Shown: positions 8,728 to 19,491, numbered from the stretch's first letter. The stretch: 64,000 nt of DNA from Herbidospora daliensis (GCF_001570585.1 NZ_BBXF01000002.1:1855069-1919068); one strand, 5' to 3'. Translations and numbers: made by a program. The notes: generated from the letters alone by a model not told the origin.

Positions 8728-9711
8728 TCAGCCGATGGAGTCGACGTTGGTCTTGTCCACGAGGGTGACGGGGTTGAACACCTCACGCTCGGCGGCGTTG
8801 GAGAACTGGATCGGCTGCTTGTTCAGGGCCTGCTCGCCGAGGGTGACGGTCAGGGCGCCCATGGCGGTGGGGTCCTGCGCGACGGTGGCGGCCAGCAGAT
8901 CGGCCTTGATCGCGGTCAGGGCCTCGGGGTCGGCGTTGAAGCCGACGCTGACGATGTCGGTGACCGGGCTCTTGCCGGCGTCCTTGATGGCGTTGGCGGC
9001 GGCCACGCCCATCGGGTCGTTGCAGGAGAACACGCCGGCGACATCGGGGTTGGCCGAGAGGATGTCCTTCATGACCTTGTAGCCCTCTTCGGCCTTGGAG
9101 TTGCCGGAGAGCTCCGCGACGACCTTGTACCCGCGCGCTTCGATCTCCTGCTTGAAGCCGGCGTTGCGGCGGGCGGCGTAGGTCGCCGACGGCTCACAGG
9201 TGATGGAGGCGACGTTCTTGCTGTCGCCGCCGTTGGCCTGGATCTGCTTGTCCATGAACTCGGCGGCCAGCTTGCCGCCGCCGGCGTTGTCGGAGATGAC
9301 GATCGCGTCGTACGGGGTCCCGCCGCCGCCGATGTCGTTCACGATCACTGGAACGTTCTCGGCCTTGGCCTTGGCGATGATCGGGCCCAGCGCGGTCGGC
9401 TTGAACGGGCTGATGATCAGCAGGTCGACGCCCTGGTCGATGAGCGCGGAGGCGCCGGTGACCATCTCGTTCTCGTCGCTCTTCTCGTCGTGGAGCTTGA
9501 TGTCCCAGCCCTTGGCCGCGACGGCGTCCTGGGTGCCCTTGGCCATCTTCTGGAAGAACTCGTACTGCATGTCGTAGACGGAGAAGCCCACAGTGATCTT
9601 CTTGTCGGCCGGGGGAGCCGAACTCGTGGCCGCGGTCTCGCTGGAGTCCGAGCAGCCGGCGAGGGTCAGCATGCCGAGGAGGGCAAGAGAAACGATCTTC
9701 TTCGTGCGCAT
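8728..9711 (-). CDS. rhaS: rhamnose ABC transporter substrate-binding lipoprotein
   Basis: A 327-residue periplasmic-binding-protein type I lipoprotein. The N-terminus has a short charged segment, a hydrophobic run and the lipobox LAGC (Cys about residue 19), followed by a Ser/Ala-rich linker and the binding domain starting at KKITVGFSVYDMQYEF. It delivers sugar to the two CUT2 permeases encoded immediately upstream. The order ATPase, permease, permease, binding protein, isomerase, aldolase points to rhamnose as ligand. The real start is the ATG at 9711; a much longer frame reading through from the permease region is out of frame noise. Confidence 0.92.
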   Translation of the reverse strand: MRTKKIVSLALLGMLTLAGCSDSSETAATSSAPPADKKITVGFSVYDMQYEFFQKMAKGTQDAVAAKGWDIKLHDEKSDENEMVTGASALIDQGVDLLIISPFKPTALGPIIAKAKAENVPVIVNDIGGGGTPYDAIVISDNAGGGKLAAEFMDKQIQANGGDSKNVASITCEPSATYAARRNAGFKQEIEARGYKVVAELSGNSKAEEGYKVMKDILSANPDVAGVFSCNDPMGVAAANAIKDAGKSPVTDIVSVGFNADPEALTAIKADLLAATVAQDPTAMGALTVTLGEQALNKQPIQFSNAAEREVFNPVTLVDKTNVDSIG

Positions 9712-9740
9712 GTGACGTGTCTTTCTAGGTGGGGGGTCGG

Positions 9741-10787
9741 TCAGGACGTTGGGCGCAACGCCCTGCGGAAGGAGCCGGGGGCGGCGAAGCGGGTGCGGAG
9801 ACCGTCGATGGTCAGGGCGACGATGAGGACGAGACCCAGGACGATGCGCTGGTAGGCGGACTCGACACCCTGGCTGACCAGGACTTCGTTCAGGACGCTC
9901 ACGAGGAAGACGGCGGAGAAGGTGCCGATGAGGGTGCCCTTGCCGCCCTTGAGGGCGGTGCCGCCGAGGACGACGGCGGCGATCACCTTGAGCTCGAAGC
10001 CGTCCTGGGCGGACCCGTCGGCGGTCCACACCCGGGTGATGTAGGTCAGTGCGGCGATCCCCACGGTCAGACCGACCAGGACGAACACGAACAGCCTGAT
10101 CCGGGTGTCGGAGATGCCGCAGAACCGGGCGGCCGACGGTGACGACCCGTAGGCGAGGGTGCGGCGGCCGATCGCGGTCCGGCGCATCAGCACCCAGCCC
10201 GCCGCGAACACGGCGACCATGATGAGGAAGGGCACCGGCAGCCCGGCGAGGTTGAGGCTGCCGATCTTGGCGAACGGTGAGTCGACGTGCTCGTAGGGCA
10301 GGGTCTGGGGGCCGTCCTGGGTGAGCAGGTAGGCGATTCCCCGGAAGACGAACAGCGAGCCCAGGGTCGCCACGAAAGGCGGAACCTTGAGCTGGGTGAT
10401 CAGGCCGGCGTTCACCAGGCCGCACAGCAGGCCCGTGGTGATCGCGGCCGCGACGGCCGCCGCCGTCCCCCCTCCGTTGAACGCCATCAGGGTGACCACG
10501 CTGGTGAGCGCGAGCTGGCCGCCCACCGACAGGTCGAAGGCGCCGCTGGCGATGGCGAAGGTCATGCCGACGGCGACGATGCCGACGTAGGCGCTCTCGC
10601 GCAGGACGGACTGCAGGTTCTCGATCTCCAGGAAGCCGGGCGCGACGGCCGGCGTACACAGGAGCAGGAGGATGAGGAGTGCGGTGACTCCCCAGGTGTC
10701 CCACAACCGGCCCAGGGAGACCTTCGGCGATCTGCTGCCGGTGACAGGCTGTTCCGCGGGCTTCTGGGTCGTCGTCTGGGTGCTCAT
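9741..10787 (-). CDS. rhaQ: rhamnose ABC transporter permease (CUT2)
   Basis: A 348-residue BPD_transp_2 family membrane protein with about eight to ten hydrophobic helices and the family segment [17 protein letters not shown] near residue 75. It forms the translocation channel with the neighbouring permease and is energised by the CUT2 ATPase. The start ATG overlaps the stop of the preceding permease gene by four bases (ATGA at 10784-10787), so translation is coupled. The rhaP/rhaQ labels are assigned by order only and could be swapped. Confidence 0.9.
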   Translation of the reverse strand: MSTQTTTQKPAEQPVTGSRSPKVSLGRLWDTWGVTALLILLLLCTPAVAPGFLEIENLQSVLRESAYVGIVAVGMTFAIASGAFDLSVGGQLALTSVVTLMAFNGGGTAAAVAAAITTGLLCGLVNAGLITQLKVPPFVATLGSLFVFRGIAYLLTQDGPQTLPYEHVDSPFAKIGSLNLAGLPVPFLIMVAVFAAGWVLMRRTAIGRRTLAYGSSPSAARFCGISDTRIRLFVFVLVGLTVGIAALTYITRVWTADGSAQDGFELKVIAAVVLGGTALKGGKGTLIGTFSAVFLVSVLNEVLVSQGVESAYQRIVLGLVLIVALTIDGLRTRFAAPGSFRRALRPTS

Positions 10788-11761
10788 GCCGCACTCTCCT
10801 GGACCCTCGCCGGGACCCGGTTCGGTTTCGTTCCGCGCTTCTCCCGGCGGCGCAGAGCCAGCAGCGCCAAGGCCGCGATCAACAGCAGTCCCACGCTGAT
10901 GCGCTGGTAGGCCGGGGGCGTGTTGAGCAGGTTCAGGCCGTTCCTGATCGTCTCGATCATCACCGCGCCCAGAACGGTGCCGATGACCGAGGCCCGGCCG
11001 CCGAGAAGGGCCGTGCCGCCCAGGACCACGACCGTGATCGCGTCGAGTTCGAAGCCGAGCCCGAGCTGGCCGTTGCCCTTCTGGAGCTGGCTGGAGATCA
11101 GCAGACCCCACAACCCGCCGGACAGGCCGACCAGGACGTAGACGGCGATCCGGATGCGGTCGACCGGCAGCCCCGACATCCGGGCGGCGTCACGGTTGGA
11201 CCCGATCGCGCAGACCCAGCGGCCGAACCGGGTCCGGTTGATCGTCCACCAGCCCAAGGCGGCGACCACGACTGCCAGCACGATCGGCATGGGGATGCCG
11301 AGCGGGCGGCCCGCGACCAGGTACTTCAGGCCTGGTGAGCTGACGATCTGGTCGTGCCCGTCGGTGTAGGCCAGAGACGCGCCACGGACGATCACCATCG
11401 TCGCCAACGTGGCGATGAACGGGGTCACTCCGAGTTTGGTGATGACCAGCCCGTTGGCCAGGCCGATGAGCGCGCCGACGCCGAGCGCCGCGATCAGCGA
11501 GAAGGCCAGGGACTGCCCGGCGATGAGCGCGCTGCAGCAGGCGACCCCGGCCAGAGAGACCGTCGAGCCGATCGACAGGTCGAACTCGCCCATCGCCAGG
11601 CAGAAGGTCATGGCGATGCCCGGGATCGCGAGGATCGCGGCCGCCACCAGGACGTTCTCGAGGTTTCCCGCGCTGAGGAAGGTGTCGGTGGTGATGGCGA
11701 GGATCGCCGCCACCAGGACGAGCGGTACCAGCAACGGCACCTTCTTGATCGTGTTGATCAT
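10784..11761 (-). CDS. rhaP: rhamnose ABC transporter permease (CUT2)
   Basis: A 325-residue paralogue of the next permease, with about eight to ten transmembrane helices and the motif [13 protein letters not shown] (about 54-66) that marks CUT2 permeases. A second conserved stretch, [19 protein letters not shown], lies near the C-terminal third. The start overlaps the ATPase stop by four bases and its own stop overlaps the next permease start, as in a tight transporter operon. Confidence 0.9.
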   Translation of the reverse strand: MINTIKKVPLLVPLVLVAAILAITTDTFLSAGNLENVLVAAAILAIPGIAMTFCLAMGEFDLSIGSTVSLAGVACCSALIAGQSLAFSLIAALGVGALIGLANGLVITKLGVTPFIATLATMVIVRGASLAYTDGHDQIVSSPGLKYLVAGRPLGIPMPIVLAVVVAALGWWTINRTRFGRWVCAIGSNRDAARMSGLPVDRIRIAVYVLVGLSGGLWGLLISSQLQKGNGQLGLGFELDAITVVVLGGTALLGGRASVIGTVLGAVMIETIRNGLNLLNTPPAYQRISVGLLLIAALALLALRRREKRGTKPNRVPARVQESAA

Positions 11762-13311
11762 CGTTTGCTCCGCTCCTCGGAGAAGATGCGGCGCCCGGTC
11801 GTCGCGCAGGCCACGACGTTCTCCTCGGTCCGGTCATCTCCGGTGAGGTGCCCGACGATCTCGCCGCCGGCCATGACGTAGACGCGGTCGCTGACGCCGA
11901 GAAGCTCGGGCAGGTCGCTGGAGACCATGAGCACCGCCGCTCCGTCGCCGGTGAGAAGGTTGATCAGCCGGTGGATCTCGGCCTTGGCGCCGATGTCGAC
12001 GCCCCGGGTCGGCTCGTTGAGCAGCAGGAGCCTGCCGCCCGGGGCGAGCGCGCGGCCGAGCAGGACCTTCTGCTGGTTGCCGCCGGAAAGCTGGCCGATG
12101 AGCTGGTCGGGGCCGGTCGCCTTGACGTTGAGCCGCCGGTGGTAGCCGGCGTACACGTCGGTCTCCTTGGCCGGTGCTATCAATCGGGTGACCGCGCTGC
12201 GGACCCTGTCCAGGATGGAGATCGTCAGGTTGTGGCGAATGGACAGGTCGGGCAGGTTGCCGGCCGCCTTGCGGTCCTCGTGCAGGAACCCGATGCCCCG
12301 GGCCATGGCGTCGCCGGGGTCGCGGGGCCTGAAGGGTTCGCCGTTCAGCGCCATGGTCCCGGAGTCGACGCCCAGCGCGCCGAAGATCAACTGCGACAGC
12401 TCGGGCTGGCCGGCCCCGGCGATGCCTCCGATGCCGACGACCTCTCCGGCCCGGATCGTCAGGGAGACGTCTCGCAACCGCCGTCCGGCGCTGACGTCCG
12501 TCAGTTCGAGCACGACCTCTCCGCCGCCGACCTGGTCTCGGTGGAAGACCGATTCGACGTCGCGGCCGACCATGTGGCGGACCAGTTCGTCGGGATCGGT
12601 TTCGGTGATGTCGCAGGTGCGGATGTGCTTGCCGTCGCGAAGGACGGTGACCCGGTCGGCCAGGGCGAAGACCTCGTCGAGGCGGTGGCTGACGTAGACG
12701 ACGCTGCGACCTTCTTCGCGCAGCCGCCGGACGACGTCCAGTAGCCGCGTGACCTCGTCGGCCGACAGCGCGGCGGTCGGTTCGTCCATGACGATGATCC
12801 GGCCGTCGACAGACAGCGCCTTGCAGATCTCGACGAGCTGCTGCTCGGAGACGGTCAGATCCCCGACCGTGGCGGTGGGGTCGATGCGAACTCCCAGACC
12901 CTCGAACAGTTCGCTGGTCCGACGGTTGATCGCGGAGTACCGGATGCCTCTGGAGATCCCGCTATGGGGTTCCCGGCCGGAATAGACGTTCTCCGCGACC
13001 GTCAGGTCGGGATAGAGATTGAACTCCTGGTAGATGACGGCGATGCCGGCCGCGAGCGCGTCGGCGGGCCGTCGGGGGCGGTAGTGGTCCCCGGCCAGCC
13101 GCACCTCGCCGGAGCTCGGGCGATGGACACCGCCCAGGACTTTCAACAGCGTCGACTTGCCGGCCCCGTTCTCGCCGACGAGGGCGTGTACCTCGGCGGG
13201 CCGGATGTCGAAGCGCACCGAGTCCAGCGCTCGGATGCCGGGGAACTCGACGGTGAGGTCGTTCACCTCGAGCAGTGCTCGATCGCCCCGGGGAGGGGGG
13301 TCGCTTCCCAT
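11758..13311 (-). CDS. rhaT: rhamnose ABC transporter ATPase (RbsA/RhaT-like)
   Basis: A 517-residue tandem ABC protein. The N-terminal half has a full Walker A (GENGAGKST, about residue 44) and an SVSEQQ-type signature region ([14 protein letters not shown]). The C-terminal half has the degenerate Walker [10 protein letters not shown] and a [15 protein letters not shown] signature, the usual CUT2 pattern in which one site is inactive. It powers uptake through the two downstream permeases. First gene of the minus-strand rhamnose operon; the promoter lies in the 13312-13495 interval with two LacI-type operators. Confidence 0.92.
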   Translation of the reverse strand: MGSDPPPRGDRALLEVNDLTVEFPGIRALDSVRFDIRPAEVHALVGENGAGKSTLLKVLGGVHRPSSGEVRLAGDHYRPRRPADALAAGIAVIYQEFNLYPDLTVAENVYSGREPHSGISRGIRYSAINRRTSELFEGLGVRIDPTATVGDLTVSEQQLVEICKALSVDGRIIVMDEPTAALSADEVTRLLDVVRRLREEGRSVVYVSHRLDEVFALADRVTVLRDGKHIRTCDITETDPDELVRHMVGRDVESVFHRDQVGGGEVVLELTDVSAGRRLRDVSLTIRAGEVVGIGGIAGAGQPELSQLIFGALGVDSGTMALNGEPFRPRDPGDAMARGIGFLHEDRKAAGNLPDLSIRHNLTISILDRVRSAVTRLIAPAKETDVYAGYHRRLNVKATGPDQLIGQLSGGNQQKVLLGRALAPGGRLLLLNEPTRGVDIGAKAEIHRLINLLTGDGAAVLMVSSDLPELLGVSDRVYVMAGGEIVGHLTGDDRTEENVVACATTGRRIFSEERSKR

Positions 13312-13337
13312 GTTCCCTCACGCCCTCTTATGAAGAA

Positions 13338-13347
13338 AAAACGTTTT
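13338..13347. promoter_or_regulatory. LacI-type operator upstream of the rhamnose operon
   Basis: AAAACGTTTT is a perfect CG-centred palindrome within an A/T-rich flank, about 27 bases before the ATPase start on the minus strand. It is placed to block the operon promoter. Confidence 0.75.
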
Positions 13348-13423
13348 AATAAATCGTGTCTGGAGGAACGTAGATCTAACTCCGATGACTCGTCAAGGGT
13401 GCAGTTTTGCGGCGTGAGATCTA

Positions 13424-13437
13424 TTGACACGTTTCAA
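13424..13437. promoter_or_regulatory. LacI-type operator and -35 element upstream of the LacI gene
   Basis: TTGACACGTTTCAA is a near-perfect CG-centred palindrome, and its left half is also a perfect TTGACA -35 hexamer for the plus-strand regulator/kinase transcript. This suggests autoregulation. Confidence 0.75.
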
Positions 13438-13495
13438 TCGGACCGCCACAGTGTGGCGAGCATCGCTGCTCTGCCGAGTCCTTGTGAGGTCACCC

Positions 13496-14518
13496 GTGCC
13501 AAGATCCGAAACCGGTTCGCGTGACGTGACGGTCGGCATCAAGGAGGTCGCCCAGCAGGCCGGAGTCTCACCCGGGACCGTCTCCAACGTGCTGAACCGG
13601 CCCGAACGGGTGGCTCCTGAGACACGGGCGCGGGTTCAGCGGGTCATCAAGGAACTGGGATTCGTGCGCAACGGTTCGGCCTCCAGCCTGCGGGCCGGTC
13701 ATGGCCGGATCGTCGGGCTGATGCTGCTCGACCTGGGGAACCCGTTCTTCGCCGAAGTGGCCCGCGGCGTGGAGGACCTGATGAGCGAACGCGACTACGG
13801 CGTGATCCTCTGCGGGTCGGCGAGTCAGGCGGGGCGTGAGGCCCGCAACATGCGGATGCTCGCCGAGCAGCAGGTACGCGGTGTCCTGGTCACCCCCGTG
13901 AGTGACAGCCGAGGGACCCCGGCGCTGCTGCGGGAACGGGGCATACCCACGGTCCTGCTCGACCATCCGGCCACTCGCGGCGATCAGTGCTCGGTCACGG
14001 TCGACGACGTGACCGGCGGCTGGCTGGCCGTCAACCACCTGCTGGAACGCGGCGCCCGCGACATCGTGTTCCTCGGCGGGCCGCTGACCATCCGGCAGAA
14101 CGCCGACCGGCGCAAGGGCGCTCTCCGGGCGTTGCGGGAGGCCGGCGCGGGGACGCTGCGTGAGGTGATCGTCGACGAGATGAACTCACGCGCCGGCCAT
14201 GAGGCGGCGGAGCGGCTTCTCGCCGAACTGCCCGACGCGGTCTTCTGCGCCAACGACCTGCTCGCCATGGGGGTGCTGCGGGTCTTCCTCCAGCAGGGGG
14301 TCAGGGTCCCGGGCCGGGTCCTGGTCGTCGGCTACGACGACATCGAATACGCCGTGGCTTCGGCGGTTCCGCTGACTTCGGTCCGTCAGCCGCCCTACAA
14401 GCTCGGCCGGATCGCCGCGAAACTGCTGCTCGACGAGTGCGACAACCCGGGAGAGCACGCTCATCAGCAGATCATGTTCCAGCCCGAGCTGATCATCCGG
14501 GAGTCGACGAGCCGATGA
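13496..14518 (+). CDS. LacI-family regulator of the rhamnose operon
   Basis: A 340-residue DNA-binding repressor. The helix-turn-helix (VGIKEVAQQAGVSPGTVSNVLNRP, split by the usual LacI hinge helix) is near the N-terminus, followed by a periplasmic-binding-like sensor domain. It is divergent from the rhamnose importer operon and overlaps rhaB by four bases, so it very likely senses rhamnose, rhamnulose or a phosphate. The GTG start at 13496 is chosen for the GTGAGG ribosome binding site at 13484-13489; GTG at 13526 is an alternative, and an in-frame TTG at 13424 sits in the operator and is unlikely. Confidence 0.88.
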   Translation: MPRSETGSRDVTVGIKEVAQQAGVSPGTVSNVLNRPERVAPETRARVQRVIKELGFVRNGSASSLRAGHGRIVGLMLLDLGNPFFAEVARGVEDLMSERDYGVILCGSASQAGREARNMRMLAEQQVRGVLVTPVSDSRGTPALLRERGIPTVLLDHPATRGDQCSVTVDDVTGGWLAVNHLLERGARDIVFLGGPLTIRQNADRRKGALRALREAGAGTLREVIVDEMNSRAGHEAAERLLAELPDAVFCANDLLAMGVLRVFLQQGVRVPGRVLVVGYDDIEYAVASAVPLTSVRQPPYKLGRIAAKLLLDECDNPGEHAHQQIMFQPELIIRESTSR

Positions 14519-15942
14519 GCGCCACCATCGCCGCGGTCGATCTCGGCGCCTCCAGCGGTCGCGTCATCAGCGCCGAGGTCGACGACGGCAAACTGGACAT
14601 CACCGCGATCCATCGTTTCCCGAACCGGTCCGTCCGGGTGAGCGGAACCCTGCACTGGGACATCCTGGGCCTGTACGCCGACGTCCTGGACGGGCTGCAG
14701 CGCATCGACACCGCTCGCCTCGACTCGCTGGGCATCGACTCGTGGGCCGTCGACTACGGGCTCCTCGACCGGAACGGCCGGCTGATCGGCAATCCGGTCC
14801 ACTACCGGGACGAACGCACGGCCGCCGTCATCGAGCGAGTACACCGCCAGGTCTCCCCGCAGCGCCTCTACGAGGTCACCGGCCTGCAGCATCTCCCCTT
14901 CAACACCCTCTACCAACTGGCCGCCGAACCGTTCCTGGCGCAGGCCGAGACCCTGCTGCTCATCCCTGATCTGATCTCGTTCTGGCTGACCGGGCAGCGG
15001 GGCGCCGAACTGACGAACGCCTCGACCACGGGCCTGTACGACACGAGCCGTGGGACCTGGTCGGATGAACTGATCGCGGCATTGTCGCTGCCGGCCGGCA
15101 TCTTCCCCGAACTACGCGCACCCGGCGCACCCGCCGGACGGCTCCTCCCCGGCGCCGGAGCCTTCAGCGGAACCCCCGTCACCACGGTGGCCTCTCACGA
15201 CACCGCCTCTGCCATCGCGGCGGTACCCGCCACGGGTCCGGACTTCGCCTACATCTCCTGCGGCACCTGGTCCCTGGCCGGAGTGGAGACGACCGCGCCG
15301 ATCCTCACCGAGGCCGCGCGGGCCGCGAACTTCACCAACGAGACCGGCGTCGACGGGACCATCCGCCACCTGCGCAACATCATGGGACTGTGGCTGCTGT
15401 CGGAGTCGCTGCGCGCCTGGAAGGTCGCCCCCGCTGACCTCGGCGCGCTTCTCGATCAGGCCGCCGGCCTGCCTGCGCTGCGCAGCGTCGTCGACCCCAA
15501 CGACCCCGCCTTCCTGCCCCCCGGCGACATGCCCTCTCACATCGCCCGGCGTTGTGCCGAGACAGGCCAGCCCGTTCCCGGCACCAAGGCCGAGGTCGTC
15601 CGCTGTGTGATGGACAGCCTCGCGCTCGGCCACCGCGCCGCGATCCGCCAGGCCCTCGCGTTGTCCGGACAGCGGGCCGACGTCATCCACATCGTCGGAG
15701 GCGGCGCCCAGAACGCGCTCCTCTGCCAGCTCACCGCCGACGCCACGGGCATCCCCGTCGTGGCCGGGCCGGTCGAGGCGACCGCTCTGGGGAACATCGG
15801 GATTCAAGCCCGATCCCTCGGTCTCATCCCCAGCCTGCCCTCCCTTCGATCTCTCATCTCAGCGACACAGCCCTTGCACCACTACGAACCACAGGGTTCC
15901 GCGGCCTCCTGGAACGAGGCCGCCGACCGGACCTCTGTTTAA
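14515..15942 (+). CDS. rhaB: rhamnulokinase
   Basis: Phosphorylates L-rhamnulose at C1 with ATP. It is a 475-residue FGGY-family kinase with the N-terminal phosphate-binding loop AAVDLGASSGRV (about 6-17), a DYGLLD segment and the C-terminal adenosine loop VGGGAQNALLCQLTADATGIPV. The start ATG overlaps the repressor stop by four bases (ATGA), so repressor and kinase are made together. With the divergent isomerase and aldolase this completes conversion of rhamnose to DHAP and lactate. Confidence 0.94.
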   Translation: MSATIAAVDLGASSGRVISAEVDDGKLDITAIHRFPNRSVRVSGTLHWDILGLYADVLDGLQRIDTARLDSLGIDSWAVDYGLLDRNGRLIGNPVHYRDERTAAVIERVHRQVSPQRLYEVTGLQHLPFNTLYQLAAEPFLAQAETLLLIPDLISFWLTGQRGAELTNASTTGLYDTSRGTWSDELIAALSLPAGIFPELRAPGAPAGRLLPGAGAFSGTPVTTVASHDTASAIAAVPATGPDFAYISCGTWSLAGVETTAPILTEAARAANFTNETGVDGTIRHLRNIMGLWLLSESLRAWKVAPADLGALLDQAAGLPALRSVVDPNDPAFLPPGDMPSHIARRCAETGQPVPGTKAEVVRCVMDSLALGHRAAIRQALALSGQRADVIHIVGGGAQNALLCQLTADATGIPVVAGPVEATALGNIGIQARSLGLIPSLPSLRSLISATQPLHHYEPQGSAASWNEAADRTSV

Positions 15943-16284
15943 GCGAAAACGCAATTCCATTCGGCGATATATGGGCGCCGAATGGCGCTTCGGCATGTCC
16001 GCATTCGAATGCAAATGATTCCGGAATTCGGTCTTGACGCTCACCAATGAAACGCTTAGGTTGATTGATGAGCACATTAAAACGATTTAATACACACCGG
16101 GAACGTCGGTGTCCGCGGCCCGGGTCTCCGCCGACACCGACCTCCCAGCCTGGGGACTCCTTCCTGGCAGCCCTCGGCTTCATCGGGGATCGACCCACCG
16201 ATTTCGCTCAGCAACGGAACATCTGCGAACTGGCATTCAACAGCCGGACCCGATGATTTCCGACTGGAAATGGAAGGAGCAGCC
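15943..16284 (+). promoter_or_regulatory. promoter region of the secreted rhamnosidase with LacI operators
   Basis: No gene is visible in these 342 bases. A TTGACG -35-like hexamer at 16034 is followed by a TGAAACGCTT half-palindrome (about 16048-16057) and the operator ATTAAAACGATTTAAT at 16076-16091. The latter shares 15 bases with the orphan site at 4923. About 190 bases of leader follow before the AAGGAG ribosome binding site. Confidence 0.65.
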
Positions 16285-19200
16285 ATGCCGGTGAACAGAA
16301 ATTCACGGCGCACTCTGGCGATGGGTCTTGCCATCGCCGTGGTCGCGCCGTTCATGGTCACCAACACCCCTGCCGTCGCCGCGGCGCCGGGAGGAAACGT
16401 CGAAGTCGAACGGCTCGGCGTGGACGGCCGGTATGACAACCCGCTCGGGCTGGACGACGTGCAGCCGGTCCTCAGCTGGCAGTTCGCCGAGACCTCACAG
16501 GCCCGGTCGCACGCCTGCCACCAGCCCGGCGCCGTCGTGGCCTGCCCCGGCGACAAGCAGACCGCCTACGAGGTGCAGGCGGCCGAGTCGGCGGAGAAGC
16601 TGGCCGCGGGTGACCTGATCTGGACCACGGGCCGGGTGCGGAGCGCGGACCAGCGGGTCATCTTCCGGGGAACGCTCCACTCCCGGCAGTCCGTCTTCTG
16701 GCGCGTCAAGGTGTGGGACGCCGACGAGCAGGAGTCCGCCTGGTCGACGCCGGCCCGATGGACCGTCGGTCTGCTGGAGCAGAGCGACTGGGGCCAGGCC
16801 CGCTGGATCGACTTCCCCGACCGCACCGAGAACCAGCCGCTGCCGATCTTCGCGCGGCAGTTCCAGATCCCGGCGAACAAGCAGGTCGCCGACGCGCGCC
16901 TCTACCTGTCGGGCGTCGGTCTGCACCACACCACGATCAACCGGCAGGAACTGACCGACGAGGTGCTCGCGCCGGGCAACTCCAACTACCAGTTGTCCAG
17001 CGAGTACCGCACCTACGACATCACCAAGGCGCTGCGCTCGGGCGACAACACCATCGGCGTGCAACTCGGCAACGGCCCCGCCTACGTCCGCCGCAGCGTG
17101 ACCAACCCGGCCGTAGGCCGCACCTCGCCCTACTCCTGGTGGCAGAGCCAGCCCAAGGGGAACGGCACGCTGACCGCCGACGTCGCGGTCGGCGCGACGA
17201 ACGTCAAGGTCGACAGCGTCGCCAACTACCACGTCGGCGGCACCGTCAACGTCGACACGGGCCAGGGCGGTGACCGCCTGGAGTCCAGGACGATCACCGC
17301 GATCGGCACCGCCGGAGCGGCCGGGACCGGCATCACCTTCACTCCCGCCCTGTCGATCGCCCACCCCACCGGCGCGAAGGTGACCGGCTCGGGCAACAAC
17401 CTCGCGGCCAGCGACGCCTCCGCCGGCGCCGCTGTGACCCCGCGCCTCATCGGCCGCGTCGAGATCGACTACAGGGACGGCACCTCCGACACGATCGTCA
17501 CCGACCGGTCGTGGCGGACCGCGCTGGGCCCGCTCGTCACCGACGCGTGGTACTCGGGTTCGGACTACGACGCCCGCAAGGAGCAGCCGGGCTGGGACAA
17601 GCCCGGCTCGAACCTGACCGCGACGGCCAAGCGCCGTGACGGCTCGCCCACCGGTTGGGTCAGCGCCGGGATCGCCCCGCCGCCGAACCTGGCCACCAAG
17701 CTGGTCGCCCGGACCGCCGACCCCGTCCGCGAGCAGGAGACCTTCAAGCCGATCTCGGTGACCAACCCCGTACCGGGCACCTGGGTCTTCGACTTCGGCC
17801 AGAACATCGTCGGATGGCCGAAGCTCAACCTCGAGCAGGTTCCCGCGGGCACAGCGGTGAAGATGCAGCCGGCGGAGTCGCTCAACGCCAACGGCACCGT
17901 CAACTCCTCGTCCCTGATGGGCGGCGGCACCTCACGCGGCACCAACCTCTTCAACACCTACACGGCCTACGGCGCCGCCGAGGGCGAGGTCTGGCACCCG
18001 AACTTCAACTACTTCGGCATGCAGTGGGTCCAGGTCACCGGCCTGCCCGAGGGCTACACCCCCACGGCCGACCTGATCACCGGCGTCCGCCTCCAGGCCG
18101 ACACCGCCCAGGTCAGCGAGTTCAGCAGCTCCAACGCGCGGGTCAACCGCATCCACAAGATGGCGCGGTACTCCTTCGCCGGGAACATCATGTCGGTCTT
18201 CACCGACTGCCCCGGCCGCGAGAAGCTCTCCTACCCCGCCGACTACACCATGCCGATGGGCTCCATCCACCGGAACTTCGACCTCGACGCCTTCATGCGA
18301 ACGACGATGCGCCACCTCGTCGAAGGGCAGTCGGTCGCGGACACGTCCATGGCCGGAAACGTCGCGCTCAAGACGCCGGTCTACGACTGGGGCTACACCG
18401 GCCAGTTCGGTGACGAGATCAACTGGGGCAACGCGATCATCCTGGTCCCGAGCATGTTGTACGAGTACTACGGCGACACCCGGACGATGGCGCAGTACTA
18501 CCCGCAGATGGTGAAGTTCGTCGACTACATCCAGCGCCAGAAGGTCGGCACCGGCGCCAACGCCAACATCGTCAACGCCGCCCTCGCCGACTGGGTCTCC
18601 GCCGAGCAGACCTCGGGCCGGATCACCGGCACCTGGGGCTACTACATCATGATCACCAAGATGGCCGAGATGGCCCAGGTCCTTGGCAACAGCGCCGACG
18701 TGGCCAAGTGGACCCAGCTCGCCGCCGACATCAAGACCTCCTACAACCAGGCGTTCTTCAACGACTCGCTGGGCTACTACACCGCCAACGGCAACGCCGG
18801 CACCACCGGCGCCACCCAGGCGGCCCAAGCCCTCGCGCTCGACGCGGGCCTGGTGCCCGAGGGCAAGCGCGAGAGCGTGCTGAACGCCCTGGTCGCCAAC
18901 GTCTACGCCTTCCACCCGAGCGGCGACGGCCCGCACTTCAGCGGCGGCACCATCGGCATGGCGCCGACCGTGCGCGCGCTGATGAACGGTGACCGCGACG
19001 ACGTTCTGTGGGACCTCATCCAGGAGGACGAGCAGCCCAGCTACGGCTTCTTCATGGAGTCCACGACCGCCAACCCCGGCGGCATGACGACCATGGGTGA
19101 GCGCTGGAACCGCGGCGACTCCAAGAACCACATGATCCTCGCCCAGATCGAGGAGTGGTTCCAGTCCGGCCTGGCCGGCATCAAGGCGGCCCCCGGCTCG

Positions 19201-19491
19201 ATCGCCTACAGCAAGCTGGTCATCCAGCCCAAGCCGGTGGGCGACCTGACGAGCGCCGAGTCGAGCTACGCCACGCCGCACGGCCTGACCAAGAGCTCCT
19301 GGACCAAGGAAGGCGACCGGTTCAAGCTCAAGGTGACGATCCCGACGAACACCACGGCGGAGATCCGGGTGCCGAAGACCGGCACCCAGACGATCGTCGC
19401 GCCGTCGCGGGCGACGTTCGTCAAGAACGAGGGCGGCTACGCCGTCTACACGGTTCCCTCCGGCGCCGACTTCGTCTTCGTCGCCAGGTAG
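16285..19491 (+). CDS. secreted GH78 alpha-L-rhamnosidase
   Basis: A 1068-residue extracellular enzyme that releases terminal alpha-L-rhamnose. It has a Sec signal peptide (charged start, hydrophobic run, TPAVAAAPGG cleavage region near residue 32). Then come an N-terminal fibronectin-like domain, two beta-sandwich carbohydrate-binding domains, the six-hairpin catalytic domain and a C-terminal beta-sandwich. The acid region reads DCPGREKLSYPAD, a variant of DCPxRDERxGWTGD, so the specificity may differ from classical rhamnosidases. The start at 16285 is preferred over an ATG 15 bases upstream because AAGGAG sits five bases before it. Operators upstream tie it to rhamnose control. Confidence 0.9.
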   Translation: MPVNRNSRRTLAMGLAIAVVAPFMVTNTPAVAAAPGGNVEVERLGVDGRYDNPLGLDDVQPVLSWQFAETSQARSHACHQPGAVVACPGDKQTAYEVQAAESAEKLAAGDLIWTTGRVRSADQRVIFRGTLHSRQSVFWRVKVWDADEQESAWSTPARWTVGLLEQSDWGQARWIDFPDRTENQPLPIFARQFQIPANKQVADARLYLSGVGLHHTTINRQELTDEVLAPGNSNYQLSSEYRTYDITKALRSGDNTIGVQLGNGPAYVRRSVTNPAVGRTSPYSWWQSQPKGNGTLTADVAVGATNVKVDSVANYHVGGTVNVDTGQGGDRLESRTITAIGTAGAAGTGITFTPALSIAHPTGAKVTGSGNNLAASDASAGAAVTPRLIGRVEIDYRDGTSDTIVTDRSWRTALGPLVTDAWYSGSDYDARKEQPGWDKPGSNLTATAKRRDGSPTGWVSAGIAPPPNLATKLVARTADPVREQETFKPISVTNPVPGTWVFDFGQNIVGWPKLNLEQVPAGTAVKMQPAESLNANGTVNSSSLMGGGTSRGTNLFNTYTAYGAAEGEVWHPNFNYFGMQWVQVTGLPEGYTPTADLITGVRLQADTAQVSEFSSSNARVNRIHKMARYSFAGNIMSVFTDCPGREKLSYPADYTMPMGSIHRNFDLDAFMRTTMRHLVEGQSVADTSMAGNVALKTPVYDWGYTGQFGDEINWGNAIILVPSMLYEYYGDTRTMAQYYPQMVKFVDYIQRQKVGTGANANIVNAALADWVSAEQTSGRITGTWGYYIMITKMAEMAQVLGNSADVAKWTQLAADIKTSYNQAFFNDSLGYYTANGNAGTTGATQAAQALALDAGLVPEGKRESVLNALVANVYAFHPSGDGPHFSGGTIGMAPTVRALMNGDRDDVLWDLIQEDEQPSYGFFMESTTANPGGMTTMGERWNRGDSKNHMILAQIEEWFQSGLAGIKAAPGSIAYSKLVIQPKPVGDLTSAESSYATPHGLTKSSWTKEGDRFKLKVTIPTNTTAEIRVPKTGTQTIVAPSRATFVKNEGGYAVYTVPSGADFVFVAR

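Noticed and set aside
8728..10794. A 688-residue frame merging permease region and rhamnose-binding protein
   Set aside because: Only the part from the ATG at 9711 has family features and a lipobox; the upstream part is the wrong frame of the permease gene.
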